A stretch of 64,000 nt of DNA from Pseudoduganella violacea (GTDB taxonomy: Bacteria; Pseudomonadota; Gammaproteobacteria; Burkholderiales; Burkholderiaceae_D), in the NCBI RefSeq assembly GCF_014191875.1, contig NZ_JACHXD010000001.1:1-64000 (forward strand). The letters run 5' to 3'. A program made the position numbers and the translations under genes. The notes under the pieces were generated by a model. It saw only the letters and a program-made list of their open reading frames with translations, made no database searches and was not told where the DNA came from. Below, piece by piece: positions 17,653 through 25,964 of this stretch. Each line of letters opens with the position of its first letter. Within the stretch, counting starts at the first letter, position 1.

Positions 17653-18771
17653 CTATGGTGCTTGCCGTCCGGCCGGTCCGGACGGCTTTTTTATTTCCGG
17701 CGCCGCAGACAGATCGCGGCCCAGCACCAAACGGATATCCACCCGCTTAGACTGGGCCGGCGCCTGCTGCGCCTGCGGCAATTCTCCGCGCCCTACGCGC
17801 CGCTCCAGCACAGCGACCGCCTCGCGCCGGCCTTCGCCATATTCGATATGCGTCTGGCGCACGGCAAAGGGCCGTACATTCGACAGCCGCACCACCTCCA
17901 CGCCATTGCCGCGCAGACGGCGCGCCATCGCCGCAGCCATCCCTTGCACGCCATTGCCATTGCTGATTTCCAGGCGCAGCACGGCGGCGGGGCGCTCTTC
18001 CGCGCGCGCTTGAACGCCCGCAGCGGCGGCCGGCATGGCGGCCGGCATGGCGGCCGCCGGCTGTGCGGCTTGCGCTGGCTGCAGCGGCACGCGGCGCACT
18101 TCCACCAGGGCCGGGCCCACGGCATGCAGCTCGGTCTTTTCCGCCAGTTCCGGCCAGGCGCTGGCGAGGCCGGCCACCGCCGCTGGCAAGGCCGTGGCGG
18201 GCACGCTGCCGCGCGCCAGCGCATAGTCCTGGCCGATATCGTGCTGACGCAGCATGCGCGCCTGGCGCATCATCTGCAAAGCGCGCGCGCTCTGACCGGT
18301 CCGCTCCAGCAGCGCCGCCAGCTTCTCCCAGTTCTGCGCATTGGCCGGCTGCAGCGCGCAGACTTTTTCCAGCAACTGCAAGGCCGCTTCGGCATCGTTC
18401 TTCAGGTAGTAGGCATAGGCCAGGTTCGCCAGCAACAAGGCGCTGTCCTGCAGCGGCAATTGCGGCTCGTCTTCCAGTAAAGCTCTCCACTGCGCGATCG
18501 CACCATCGTAATCGCCCTGCTCGGCCAGCAGCACCGCCAGGCCATTACGCGCATGGGCATGGCGCGGATCGATCTGCAGGGCGAGGCCATAGGCACGCCG
18601 CGCCTGCGGCGCATGATGGGCCTCATGCTCGCTGCGGCCCAGGGCGTAATAGCCATCGGCACCGATGCCGGCCGGTGGCGCCACCTCCACCAGCGGCGGC
18701 GGTGCGGAGCTGCAAGCCAGCAGCATGGCCGCGAGGGCCATCGCGCTGCAGCATGTGGTGCGGGTGTTCAT
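17653..18771 (-). CDS. tadD: Tad-locus lipoprotein with TPR repeats and a LytR C-terminal domain (TadD-like)
   Basis: The 372-residue protein has a lipobox (LLAC, Cys20), so it should be anchored to the outer membrane. Residues ~40-190 form tetratricopeptide repeats (YYALGRSEHEAHHAPQARRA, RNGLAVLLAEQGDYDGAI, LAYAYYLKNDAEAALQLLEK), as in TadD, which helps assemble the secretin. An Ala/Pro linker leads to a LytR_C-type domain (LEISNGNGVQGMAAAMARRL, RLSNVRPFAVRQTHIEY). That domain is otherwise typical of LytR-CpsA-Psr cell-wall proteins and may contact peptidoglycan. It is the last gene of the tad operon, 18 bases after tadC. Confidence 0.8.
   Translation of the reverse strand: MNTRTTCCSAMALAAMLLACSSAPPPLVEVAPPAGIGADGYYALGRSEHEAHHAPQARRAYGLALQIDPRHAHARNGLAVLLAEQGDYDGAIAQWRALLEDEPQLPLQDSALLLANLAYAYYLKNDAEAALQLLEKVCALQPANAQNWEKLAALLERTGQSARALQMMRQARMLRQHDIGQDYALARGSVPATALPAAVAGLASAWPELAEKTELHAVGPALVEVRRVPLQPAQAAQPAAAMPAAMPAAAAGVQARAEERPAAVLRLEISNGNGVQGMAAAMARRLRGNGVEVVRLSNVRPFAVRQTHIEYGEGRREAVAVLERRVGRGELPQAQQAPAQSKRVDIRLVLGRDLSAAPEIKKPSGPAGRQAP
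17664..17693 (+). terminator. Rho-independent terminator of the GIN-domain gene, inside the 3' end of the convergent tad gene
   Basis: GCCGTCCGG and CCGGACGGC form a 9-bp stem around CCGGT, followed by TTTTTTAT. It lies 28 bases past the GIN gene stop. The same bases encode the last residues of the convergent TPR lipoprotein (stop at 17653-17655). Confidence 0.85.
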
Positions 18772-18789
18772 CGTGTTCTCCCGAAAAAT

Positions 18790-19719
18790 TTAATGCGGCT
18801 GATCGAGGAAGATCCGGCTCATCTGAATGCCGGCTGGTCCCATCAGGACCACCATCAAGGCAGGGAAGATGCAGAAAATCAGCGGAAACAGCAGCTTTAC
18901 CGCCACCTTGGAGGCCGCCTCCTCCGCCGCCTGGCTGCGTTTCAGGCGCAGGTTCTCGGCATGCACGCGCAAGGAATCGCCCATGCTGGTGCCGAAGCGT
19001 TCAGCCTGCACCAGCATCGCCACCAGGGTGTCCACGTCTTCCACGCCGCTGCGCAAGGCCAGGTTGCGCAAGGCTTTCTCCTTGCTGAAACCGGCGCGCA
19101 TTTCCATCAGCACCAGTTGCAGCTCCTGCGCCAGCACCACGCTTTTGATATGCACCTCGGCCGCCACCTTGGCCAAGGCGCGCTCCATGCTCAGTCCCGC
19201 TTCGACGCAGACCGTGAGCAGGTCCAGCGCGTCGGGCAGGTTCTCGAAAATGTCGCGCTGGCGGCGGCGCGCGATATTGGCCAGCACGCCGTTCGGCAGG
19301 TAATAGCCCAGCGTCGCCGCGCCGAACAGCAAGAACATGAAGCCCTGGCCCGGCATCCGCGACGCCAATCCCGCCGCCAGCGCGCCGCTCACGGCCGGCA
19401 GGCCCAGGGACAGCACGGTCTTGGCGGCGAAATACAGGGTCGGCACGGAAGCGTTGCGCCAGCCCGCGTTCATGAAGCGGGTGCGCAACTCGGAGCGTTC
19501 CCAGCCCTCTTCCGGCAGCGACAGACGGGTAAAGGGCTGGACCACGCGCGCCACGCGTTCGATCCAGCGGCCTTCCTCGTCCTTGCCGCCGGGCGGCTCT
19601 TCCAGCGCGCCGATGCGCTGGCGCAGCGCGCCGGCGCCGAACAGGAACATGGCAAGGGCGGCCAGTCCAGCCACCACCAGGAAGACCAGGCCCAGAAACA
19701 GCCACTGTTCGGTATTCAT
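18790..19719 (-). CDS. tadC: Tad pilus inner-membrane platform protein TadC
   Basis: TadC forms, with TadB, the inner-membrane platform on which the TadA ATPase works. The 309-residue protein has an N-terminal membrane helix (EQWLFLGLVFLVVAGLAALA). The T2SS-F domain follows (LPDALDLLTVCVEAGLSMER, FGTSMGDSLRVHAENLRLKR), with further helices at the C-terminus (VKLLFPLIFCIFPALMVVLM). I chose the ATG at 19719, which overlaps the tadB stop as ATGA; the longer frame upstream is tadB in another phase. Confidence 0.92.
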   Translation of the reverse strand: MNTEQWLFLGLVFLVVAGLAALAMFLFGAGALRQRIGALEEPPGGKDEEGRWIERVARVVQPFTRLSLPEEGWERSELRTRFMNAGWRNASVPTLYFAAKTVLSLGLPAVSGALAAGLASRMPGQGFMFLLFGAATLGYYLPNGVLANIARRRQRDIFENLPDALDLLTVCVEAGLSMERALAKVAAEVHIKSVVLAQELQLVLMEMRAGFSKEKALRNLALRSGVEDVDTLVAMLVQAERFGTSMGDSLRVHAENLRLKRSQAAEEAASKVAVKLLFPLIFCIFPALMVVLMGPAGIQMSRIFLDQPH

Positions 19720-20690
19720 ATGCGTATCCTTATCATCTGCCGCATCCAGACCACGCCCACCAGCATGATGCCGACGGCGAACCACAGCAATTGCACGCCG
19801 ACCGGATCGGTCCACAGCACCCGCACATAGCCCGGGTTCACCAGCGACAGCACCAGCATCACCGCCAGCGGCAGCAGCGACAGCACCCAGGCCGACATCT
19901 TGCCCTCGGCCGCCTGCACGCGCACCTGGCCCAGCAGCTTGAGGCGGGCGCGCGTCAGGCGGCTGACATTGCCCAGCAGCTCGGCCAGGTTGCCGCCCGA
20001 TTCGCGCTGGATCAGCACCGCGATCACCAGATAGCGCAGATCGGTAAGCGGCACGCGCTGCGCCAGATTGTGCAGCGCCTCATTCATCGACACGCCGTAG
20101 TGGATTTCCTCGTAGGTCAGCTTGAATTCGCCCGCGAGCGGCTCGGGCAGCTCGTTGCCCGCCATCTGCAGCACATTGGCAAAGGAGTGCCCGGCGCGCA
20201 GCGCGCGCGCGAGGAAGTCGGCGGCTTCCGGCAGTTGCTCCTCCACCTTCTTCAGGCGCTTGCCGCGCGCGCGCAGCAGCACGAAACAGGGCGCGGCGGC
20301 GGCCAGCAGCGGCAGCAGCAGCGATGGCAGCGCGGGCACGTCGAGCCAGAGCGGCAGGACCAGCGATGCCACGTCAGCCGTCAGCGCCCCGCCCAGCAGG
20401 CGACCCACGGTCCACGGCAAGCCGGCCTGCAACAGCAAGCGGTCCAGCGTGGCGACGCCGGGCAGGCGCCGCAGCCAGCCTTCCAGCCATGGCGATTCGC
20501 TGTAGCGCCGCTGTTTCAGGATGCCGCCCGCGCCCAGCCCTTCGCTGCGCGCCGACATCGAACGCAAGCGGCGCGCAATGCGGCGCGCGCCGCCGCCATG
20601 CGTGCCCGACCACCAGAGCCAGACGCCTTCGATCATGAAGATCACGGCCGCGAACAGCAGCACGGCGAACGCGGTAAACAGCATGTCCAT
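19716..20690 (-). CDS. tadB: Tad pilus inner-membrane platform protein TadB
   Basis: A 324-residue T2SS-F family protein, partner of TadC. N-terminal helix MDMLFTAFAVLLFAAVIFMI, two more hydrophobic segments (VASLVLPLWLDVPALPSLLL), then the GspF-like domain (LPEAADFLARALRAGHSFAN, RVPLTDLRYLVIAVLIQRES) and two C-terminal helices. The start at 20690 was chosen because upstream residues in this frame overlap tadA and lack family likeness; the gap to tadA is 10 bases. Confidence 0.92.
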   Translation of the reverse strand: MDMLFTAFAVLLFAAVIFMIEGVWLWWSGTHGGGARRIARRLRSMSARSEGLGAGGILKQRRYSESPWLEGWLRRLPGVATLDRLLLQAGLPWTVGRLLGGALTADVASLVLPLWLDVPALPSLLLPLLAAAAPCFVLLRARGKRLKKVEEQLPEAADFLARALRAGHSFANVLQMAGNELPEPLAGEFKLTYEEIHYGVSMNEALHNLAQRVPLTDLRYLVIAVLIQRESGGNLAELLGNVSRLTRARLKLLGQVRVQAAEGKMSAWVLSLLPLAVMLVLSLVNPGYVRVLWTDPVGVQLLWFAVGIMLVGVVWMRQMIRIRI

Positions 20691-20700
20691 GCTATTCCCC

Positions 20701-22047
20701 TCACTCGAACACGCGATCGGGATCGAAGGCGCTGTCCGGCACCGGCGCGCCGAAGGTGCGCAAACGGTCGGCGAAACGCGGCCGCAGTCCGGTGGCGCAG
20801 AAGTGGCCGCAGACGCGGCCGTTTTCATCGACCCCGGTCTGCTCGTAGCGGAAGATCTCGTGCATGGCCAGCATATCGCCTTCCATGCCGGTGATTTCCT
20901 GCAGGCTGACCAGCTTGCGCGTGCCGTCCGTCAGGCGCGACACCTGCAACACCACCGTCACCGCCGAACAAATTTGCTGGCGCGTGGCGCGCGGCGTGAG
21001 GTTGGCGCCGGCCATGCCGACCATATTCTCCAGCCTTGCCAGGGCGTCGCGCGGCGAGTTGGCGTGGATGGTGGCCAGCGAGCCTTCATGACCGGTGTTC
21101 ATGGCCTGCAGCATGTCCATGGCTTCGGCGCCGCGCACCTCGCCCAGGATGATGCGGTCGGGCCGCATGCGCAGCGCATTGCGCACCAGCGAACGCTGGG
21201 TCACCTCGCCGCGCCCTTCGATATTTGGCGGCCGCGTTTCCAGGCGCACCACATGCGGCTGGCGCATCTGCAGCTCGGCCGCATCCTCGATGGTGACGAT
21301 GCGCTCGGCCGGCGGAATGAAGCCGGACAGCACATTCAGCAAGGTGGTCTTGCCGCTGCCGGTGCCGCCCGAAATCAGGATATTGATCTTGGCGCGGCCC
21401 AGGGCCCGCAGCACGTCGATCATGGGCGGGGTCAGGCTTTTGTAGCTGAGCATCTGCTCGATGCTCAGCGGGTTGGCAGAGAAGCGGCGGATCGACAGGA
21501 TGGGGCCATCCACCGCCAGCGGCGGGATGATCGCGTTCACGCGCGATCCGTCCGGCAGGCGTGCATCGACCATGGGACTGGATTCGTCCACGCGCCGGCC
21601 CACGCGCGAGACGATCTTTTCGATGATCTTCATCAGGTGGGCATCGTCGTGGAAGCTGACGGCGGTCAATTCCAGCCGACCGGCGCGTTCGACATACACC
21701 TTGGCGTGCGTGTTGACCAGGATGTCCGAGACGCCGGGATCGGCCAGCAGCGGCTCCAGCGGGCCGAAGCCCAGCATCTCGTGCTGGATGTCGAGCACCA
21801 GGCTGTGGCGCTCCGACTGGTTCAGCACAATACGCTCTTCCTCGATGATGCGCTGGACCAGCAGCGCCAGCTCGTGCTTGAACTGCTCCGGCGTCAGGCG
21901 CTTCAGGCGTTCCAGGTCGATGCGGTCCAGGATCGCCTGGTGCATGGACTTCTTCAATTCGCGATAGGCGGCGCTGGCCATGCCGGCCGGCGTGGCGCAG
22001 GCCGCACGGACGTCGTCGGCAAGCGCAAGGCGTTCGCGCAGGCTCAT
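20701..22047 (-). CDS. tadA: Tad pilus assembly ATPase TadA/CpaF
   Basis: TadA is the hexameric cytoplasmic secretion ATPase that powers extension (and probably retraction) of the Flp pilus. The 448-residue protein has the CpaF N-terminal region, the DDxxLxxxI-like [17 protein letters not shown] segment, and Walker A GGTGSGKT (227-234). The Asp box near [12 protein letters not shown] and Walker [15 protein letters not shown] follow. All motor residues are present. The start at 22047 has GAGGAG 7 bases upstream; an ATG seven codons earlier is possible but lacks a site. Four bases separate it from the tadZ stop. Confidence 0.95.
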   Translation of the reverse strand: MSLRERLALADDVRAACATPAGMASAAYRELKKSMHQAILDRIDLERLKRLTPEQFKHELALLVQRIIEEERIVLNQSERHSLVLDIQHEMLGFGPLEPLLADPGVSDILVNTHAKVYVERAGRLELTAVSFHDDAHLMKIIEKIVSRVGRRVDESSPMVDARLPDGSRVNAIIPPLAVDGPILSIRRFSANPLSIEQMLSYKSLTPPMIDVLRALGRAKINILISGGTGSGKTTLLNVLSGFIPPAERIVTIEDAAELQMRQPHVVRLETRPPNIEGRGEVTQRSLVRNALRMRPDRIILGEVRGAEAMDMLQAMNTGHEGSLATIHANSPRDALARLENMVGMAGANLTPRATRQQICSAVTVVLQVSRLTDGTRKLVSLQEITGMEGDMLAMHEIFRYEQTGVDENGRVCGHFCATGLRPRFADRLRTFGAPVPDSAFDPDRVFE

Positions 22048-22072
22048 GGTGTTCTCCTCGGACGGCATGGGC

Positions 22073-23248
22073 TTATTGCTCGGCTTCGCTGCGGCCGAAC
22101 AGGCGGTTGAACAGACCCTTGTTCTCCATCACGCGCCGCTCCGTTACCAGCGCCACCAGCTCGGCCAGGCTGCGCGCCACCGGGCTGCTGCGCGAAAGCT
22201 GCAGCACCGGCACGCCCTGGTTCACCGAATCGGTGGCGCACAGGTAATCGTTGGGCACCGTGTGCAGCACATCGGCGCCGAGCGCCTGTTCCAGGTCCGC
22301 CAGGCGCAGCTTGCCGCCCTTCTCGTAGCGGTTGACGATCAGGCGGGTACGCTCGGACGGATAGCCGAGCGAGCGGAAGATGTCGAGCAGGCGGCGGCCG
22401 TCGCGGATATCGGGCAAGGCCAGCTGCAGCACCGGGTAGATGGCGTCGGCGCAATCGAGGGCGCGCAACGACAAGGCGTCGATCTGGCGTCCCACGTCGA
22501 GCACGATGTAGTCGTAGTGCTGGCGCGCCACGCGCAGGATGGTGTCCATATGCTCGGGCTTCATCGCCACGGTCTGGCCCGGGTCGTCGGCCGCCGCCAG
22601 CACGCCGAAGCCGGGCGAGACATGCACCAGGCTCGATTCCAGGAAGGCGCCGTCCATGCGGCCGATCTGGGCGCAGATATCGGACAGGGTCATGCTGGGC
22701 TTCTGGTCCGACACATACAGCGTGGCGTCGCCGAACTGGCCGTGCAGGTCGATCAGCAGCACCTTCTTGTCGGCCAGGGCCGCCAGCGCATAGCCGAAAT
22801 TGGTGGAGAGGAAGGTGGCGCCGCTGCCGCCCTTGCAGGAGATGAAGGCCAGCGCCTTGCCGTCGCGCATGCGCGTGACGCCGGTCTCGATTTCGATGCG
22901 GTCGATGGCCTCGTGGAAGGCGCGGTGCACCAGCGGCAGCGGCAGCACTTCGCGCATGCCGGCGCGCATGGCGCGGATCAGCAGATCCTGCTGCGGTTCG
23001 CGCGCCAGCAGGATGAAGCGGGCCTGCGGATACAGGCGCGCCAACCGCTCCACCATGTCGGCCTCGCCCGGCTCGACATCGCTGGCGTCGAAGATCACCA
23101 GCTCCGGCGCATCGGACATGATGCGCTCCACCGCGTCGCGCAGGCCGGCGCGCGTGGCCGCCAGCAGCACCGGCGGCATGCGCGCCGAACCCTGGGCGCC
23201 GATCTCCGCATGCAACTGCCTATCGTTACTGATCATCAGTGCCTTCAT
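22073..23248 (-). CDS. tadZ: Tad pilus localisation ATPase TadZ/CpaE
   Basis: TadZ/CpaE proteins place the Tad machine at a cell site. The 391 residues comprise a receiver-like domain (1-~125) with a phospho-site-like Asp region ([20 protein letters not shown]), then a ParA/MinD-type ATPase with deviant Walker A KGGSGATF (139-146) and [16 protein letters not shown]-terminal segment ends near [13 protein letters not shown]. Because the second glycine-lysine of a classical P-loop is replaced by GAT, ATP turnover may be weak, as in some other CpaE proteins. Located between the pseudopilin genes and tadA. Confidence 0.92.
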   Translation of the reverse strand: MKALMISNDRQLHAEIGAQGSARMPPVLLAATRAGLRDAVERIMSDAPELVIFDASDVEPGEADMVERLARLYPQARFILLAREPQQDLLIRAMRAGMREVLPLPLVHRAFHEAIDRIEIETGVTRMRDGKALAFISCKGGSGATFLSTNFGYALAALADKKVLLIDLHGQFGDATLYVSDQKPSMTLSDICAQIGRMDGAFLESSLVHVSPGFGVLAAADDPGQTVAMKPEHMDTILRVARQHYDYIVLDVGRQIDALSLRALDCADAIYPVLQLALPDIRDGRRLLDIFRSLGYPSERTRLIVNRYEKGGKLRLADLEQALGADVLHTVPNDYLCATDSVNQGVPVLQLSRSSPVARSLAELVALVTERRVMENKGLFNRLFGRSEAEQ

Positions 23249-23278
23249 GATTCTTCCTTTCGCATGGCTTGCGGCGTT

Positions 23279-23833
23279 TTAAGGGGAAAGCGGTGCGCCC
23301 GGCGTGAAGCCCAGCGACTCGGCGCGCACCACCACGGTGGAACGCGGCAGCGCAAGCTGCAGGGGCAGCTGCGCCGGGGAAATGAAGGGCAAAGACGGAC
23401 AAGCGCCGCCATTGCCACACCAGCGCACCCGCACGAAGCGGATGCAGGAGGCGCCCTGCGGATCGCGCAGGCAGTTGAAGGCATTGCCGGCGGGGCTGGC
23501 CGGCATGGGCGACGCCGGCTGCAGCGCGCCCGCCGCGTCCAGTCGCAGGTAATCGATGGCGAGGTTGTCGCCGTTGATCGTGCCATCCAGCGTGGCGGCG
23601 CCGAACATGGCTTGCTGGCGCAGCTGCGCCATGGCGGCGCTGTCGGAGAAGTCGGTGATGGCCGCCGCGCGCGCCGCGCGCCGCGCCACCTCCTGGCTCA
23701 GGTTCAACAGATACATATAGCGCGCCAGCTCCATCCAGCCGAGCAGGAAGAGGAAAAAAACCAGGCTGGCCAGCGCCACCTCGACCGTGGTGGCGCCGCG
23801 CTGGCGGCGCAGGGCTGGCGGCTTAGTTGACAT
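23279..23833 (-). CDS. TadE/TadF-like pseudopilin
   Basis: A 184-residue TadE-like protein: a basic N-terminus followed by the class III pseudopilin pattern RRQRGATTVEVALASLVFFL. Processing by TadV would occur at G/A-TTVE. The rest is a periplasmic domain with two Cys pairs (NCLRDPQGASC, RVRWCGNGGAC). Such pseudopilins assist Flp fibre assembly. The start overlaps the tadE-like gene's stop by 11 bases. Orthology to TadF rather than TadE is assigned only from its position. Confidence 0.8.
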   Translation of the reverse strand: MSTKPPALRRQRGATTVEVALASLVFFLFLLGWMELARYMYLLNLSQEVARRAARAAAITDFSDSAAMAQLRQQAMFGAATLDGTINGDNLAIDYLRLDAAGALQPASPMPASPAGNAFNCLRDPQGASCIRFVRVRWCGNGGACPSLPFISPAQLPLQLALPRSTVVVRAESLGFTPGAPLSP

Positions 23834-24269
23834 AGGGTTGCACCGAAGAGCCGGACAGCGTGATGCTGCCCGCGCCCAGGAGATTGAACAGCGGATCGCT
23901 GAGCTGGATCTGCACCGTGACGCCGATCCGCTGCGGCAGCGCGCCGCCGCAGGGCAGATCGTCGCAGCGCACCGAGATCTGCCCGGCGCCCGGCCTGGTG
24001 TCGAGCGCCGCTTCGCCGACCGCGTCCAGCACCAGCTGGCTGGCGCGCGCCGCCAGCGTCGGCGCCAGCAAGGGGTTGCCCAGTTCCGGGCGGGGCATGG
24101 TCGCCATATAGCGGGCGGCGTCGAAGGCCGCCCTTTGCAGCACCGTGTAATGCCACATCATGCGCCCGCCCATCAGCAGCACGGCCAGCAGCAGCAGCAC
24201 CGCCAGATCCAGCACGATGGCCAGTTCGATGGCGACCACGCCGCCCTGCTTGCGCCGCGGCGCGCTCAT
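23823..24269 (-). CDS. tadE: TadE-like pseudopilin
   Basis: A 148-residue protein with the sequence KQGGVVAIELAIVLDLAVLL, a TadE-type pseudopilin signal with Glu at about position +5 after the processing glycine and a long hydrophobic helix. The small periplasmic part contains CDDLPCG. ATGA overlap with the preceding TadG-like gene shows translational coupling. Confidence 0.82.
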   Translation of the reverse strand: MSAPRRKQGGVVAIELAIVLDLAVLLLLAVLLMGGRMMWHYTVLQRAAFDAARYMATMPRPELGNPLLAPTLAARASQLVLDAVGEAALDTRPGAGQISVRCDDLPCGGALPQRIGVTVQIQLSDPLFNLLGAGSITLSGSSVQPYVN

Positions 24270-25678
24270 CGCAGCAACTCCACCGGCGTGCCCAGGCTCT
24301 GCTCACTGGCCAGGCCCGCGAATTCGGCGCTGATGGCCGCGCCGCTGGCCGGCGCCACCATGAAGAAGGTGCCGATCGCCAGTACACTGGCCTGCTGCAG
24401 CTGCCCGGCCGGCACCGGACAGGCCAGCAGCGGAATTTGCAGCAGGCGCCGGCGCGCCACGCCGACATTGCCCGTGGGGGCCGTCACCATCGCGACATAG
24501 GGCGCCGACAGGGCTGGATACGATGGCGCCGTCGGCACGCTCGGCGAGGCCGGGTACAGCTGCGGCCAGTAAGCGCGCGGATACGCCGCGCCGGACGGCG
24601 CAATCGCGGCCGGGCCATAGGCCCACAGCGGGCCGTAGGCCGCGGCATTCACCACCGGTTCCGGCAAGGGGTCGGCCACGGTGCTCAGCGGCTTGCCGGG
24701 CGTGCCGGCGGTGGTGGGCTGGGCATGGGGCGCGCTGGGCGCCACGCTCATCCAGCTGGCGGCCGCGAACGACGCGACATTGCTGTCCGGCGGCGCCGCC
24801 AGCGGCGTGCAGGATAGAGGATCGGCCGCCGGTCCATAGCTGTTGAAGCGGGAGTTGAGCTGCAGCGCCAGGGTAAACGGCGTTTTGCGGCGCACCGTCA
24901 ATAACTGGCTGCCGATGCGGCGCAGGTGCAGGCGGCCGGCGCACATGAAGGGCGCCAGCACGCTGTCTTCGGTATTGGCCAGCGTGCCGAGGGTGCCGGC
25001 GGCGCTGACGGGATCGACCAGAAAGTACTCGCCGCTGCTGGCGCCCAGCGCCGGATTCAGGTTCAGCAGGTTGTAGCTGACGCCGCGCCGGAAGCCATAC
25101 TGCACCAGCTCATCGACCGGCCCGGCGATATTGCGCGTCTTGCTGGGCGCCGGGTCCATGGCGCAAATCGCCAGCGGCGCGATGGCCAGGCCGGAGCGCC
25201 CCGCCACCGCCACGGCGGCCACCTGCTTGCTGGCCTGGGCCGGCGCCAGCAGAAACAGGAAGGCGGTGGCCACCGTGCCATGCTCCTCGGCCAACTGGCG
25301 CGTATCGACGCGGGCGAAGAGCCGCCCGGCAGGGCTGGCGGCGGTATCGGCCACGCTATGCCAGGGGCCATCGGGATCGTCGGCAAAGCTCAGGGCGGCG
25401 CTGGACCAGCTGACGGGCTGCGAATAGCGGTAATGGCTGACGACGGCAGTCTGCGCCGCATGCGACAAGGCGTTGTTGACGCCGGCCGCCGTGCCATTCA
25501 GCTCGCGCGCCGCCGCCAGCGCGGTGCTGTCGGCCAGGGTGCGCATCTCCTGTTCGCGGCTGTACAACTGGCCCAGGTCGATCACCAGGCCGAGCAAACC
25601 AAGCAGCAGCACGACCAGCAGGCCAAACATCAGCGCGATCGCGCCACGCTGGCGGCGCAGGGAGGTGTGGCGTTTCAT
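24266..25678 (-). CDS. tadG: TadG-like Flp pilus assembly protein
   Basis: A 470-residue protein with an N-terminal RRQRGAIALMFGLLVVLLLG segment (pilus_assembly_TadG/putative Flp pilus-assembly domain). The conserved DLGQLYSREQEMRTLADSTA stretch follows, then a long Ala/Pro-rich periplasmic region. Proteins of this type anchor in the inner membrane and are needed for Tad function in characterised loci. The start at 25678 overlaps the stop of the upstream lipoprotein gene (ATGA). The C-terminal two thirds are low complexity and not recognised. Confidence 0.82.
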   Translation of the reverse strand: MKRHTSLRRQRGAIALMFGLLVVLLLGLLGLVIDLGQLYSREQEMRTLADSTALAAARELNGTAAGVNNALSHAAQTAVVSHYRYSQPVSWSSAALSFADDPDGPWHSVADTAASPAGRLFARVDTRQLAEEHGTVATAFLFLLAPAQASKQVAAVAVAGRSGLAIAPLAICAMDPAPSKTRNIAGPVDELVQYGFRRGVSYNLLNLNPALGASSGEYFLVDPVSAAGTLGTLANTEDSVLAPFMCAGRLHLRRIGSQLLTVRRKTPFTLALQLNSRFNSYGPAADPLSCTPLAAPPDSNVASFAAASWMSVAPSAPHAQPTTAGTPGKPLSTVADPLPEPVVNAAAYGPLWAYGPAAIAPSGAAYPRAYWPQLYPASPSVPTAPSYPALSAPYVAMVTAPTGNVGVARRRLLQIPLLACPVPAGQLQQASVLAIGTFFMVAPASGAAISAEFAGLASEQSLGTPVELLR

Positions 25679-25956
25679 TTTCCACCACTGACGCCGATGG
25701 TGAAGGCGCTCGGCTGCGGCGCCGGCGCACTGAAGGACTTGCGGTACTGCTCCTGCGCCTGCAGCGCCGCCGCGCCGTCGATGCCGCGCACCTGTTCCGG
25801 ATTGACGCCGCCGGGGTGGATGCGCTGGCGCGCCATCGCGGCGCGCACGGCGTCGCCGAAACGCGCATCCCATTGCGGCGTGCTGCTGGCCGCGTCGATG
25901 CCGGCGCAGCCCGACAGCAGCGCGCCGGCCAGCAGCAAGGTCAGTGCCTGTTTCAT
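25675..25956 (-). CDS. Tad-locus small lipoprotein
   Basis: A 93-residue protein with a lipoprotein signal (LLLAGALLSGC, Cys at 17) and a mature part of ~76 residues including WDARFGDAVRAAMARQRIHP. I do not recognise a named domain, but small lipoproteins of this size are common between the secretin and pseudopilin genes of tad loci. Coupled to the TadG-like gene by a 4-base overlap; 8 bases after the secretin gene. Confidence 0.7.
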   Translation of the reverse strand: MKQALTLLLAGALLSGCAGIDAASSTPQWDARFGDAVRAAMARQRIHPGGVNPEQVRGIDGAAALQAQEQYRKSFSAPAPQPSAFTIGVSGGK

Positions 25957-25964
25957 GGCGGCTC

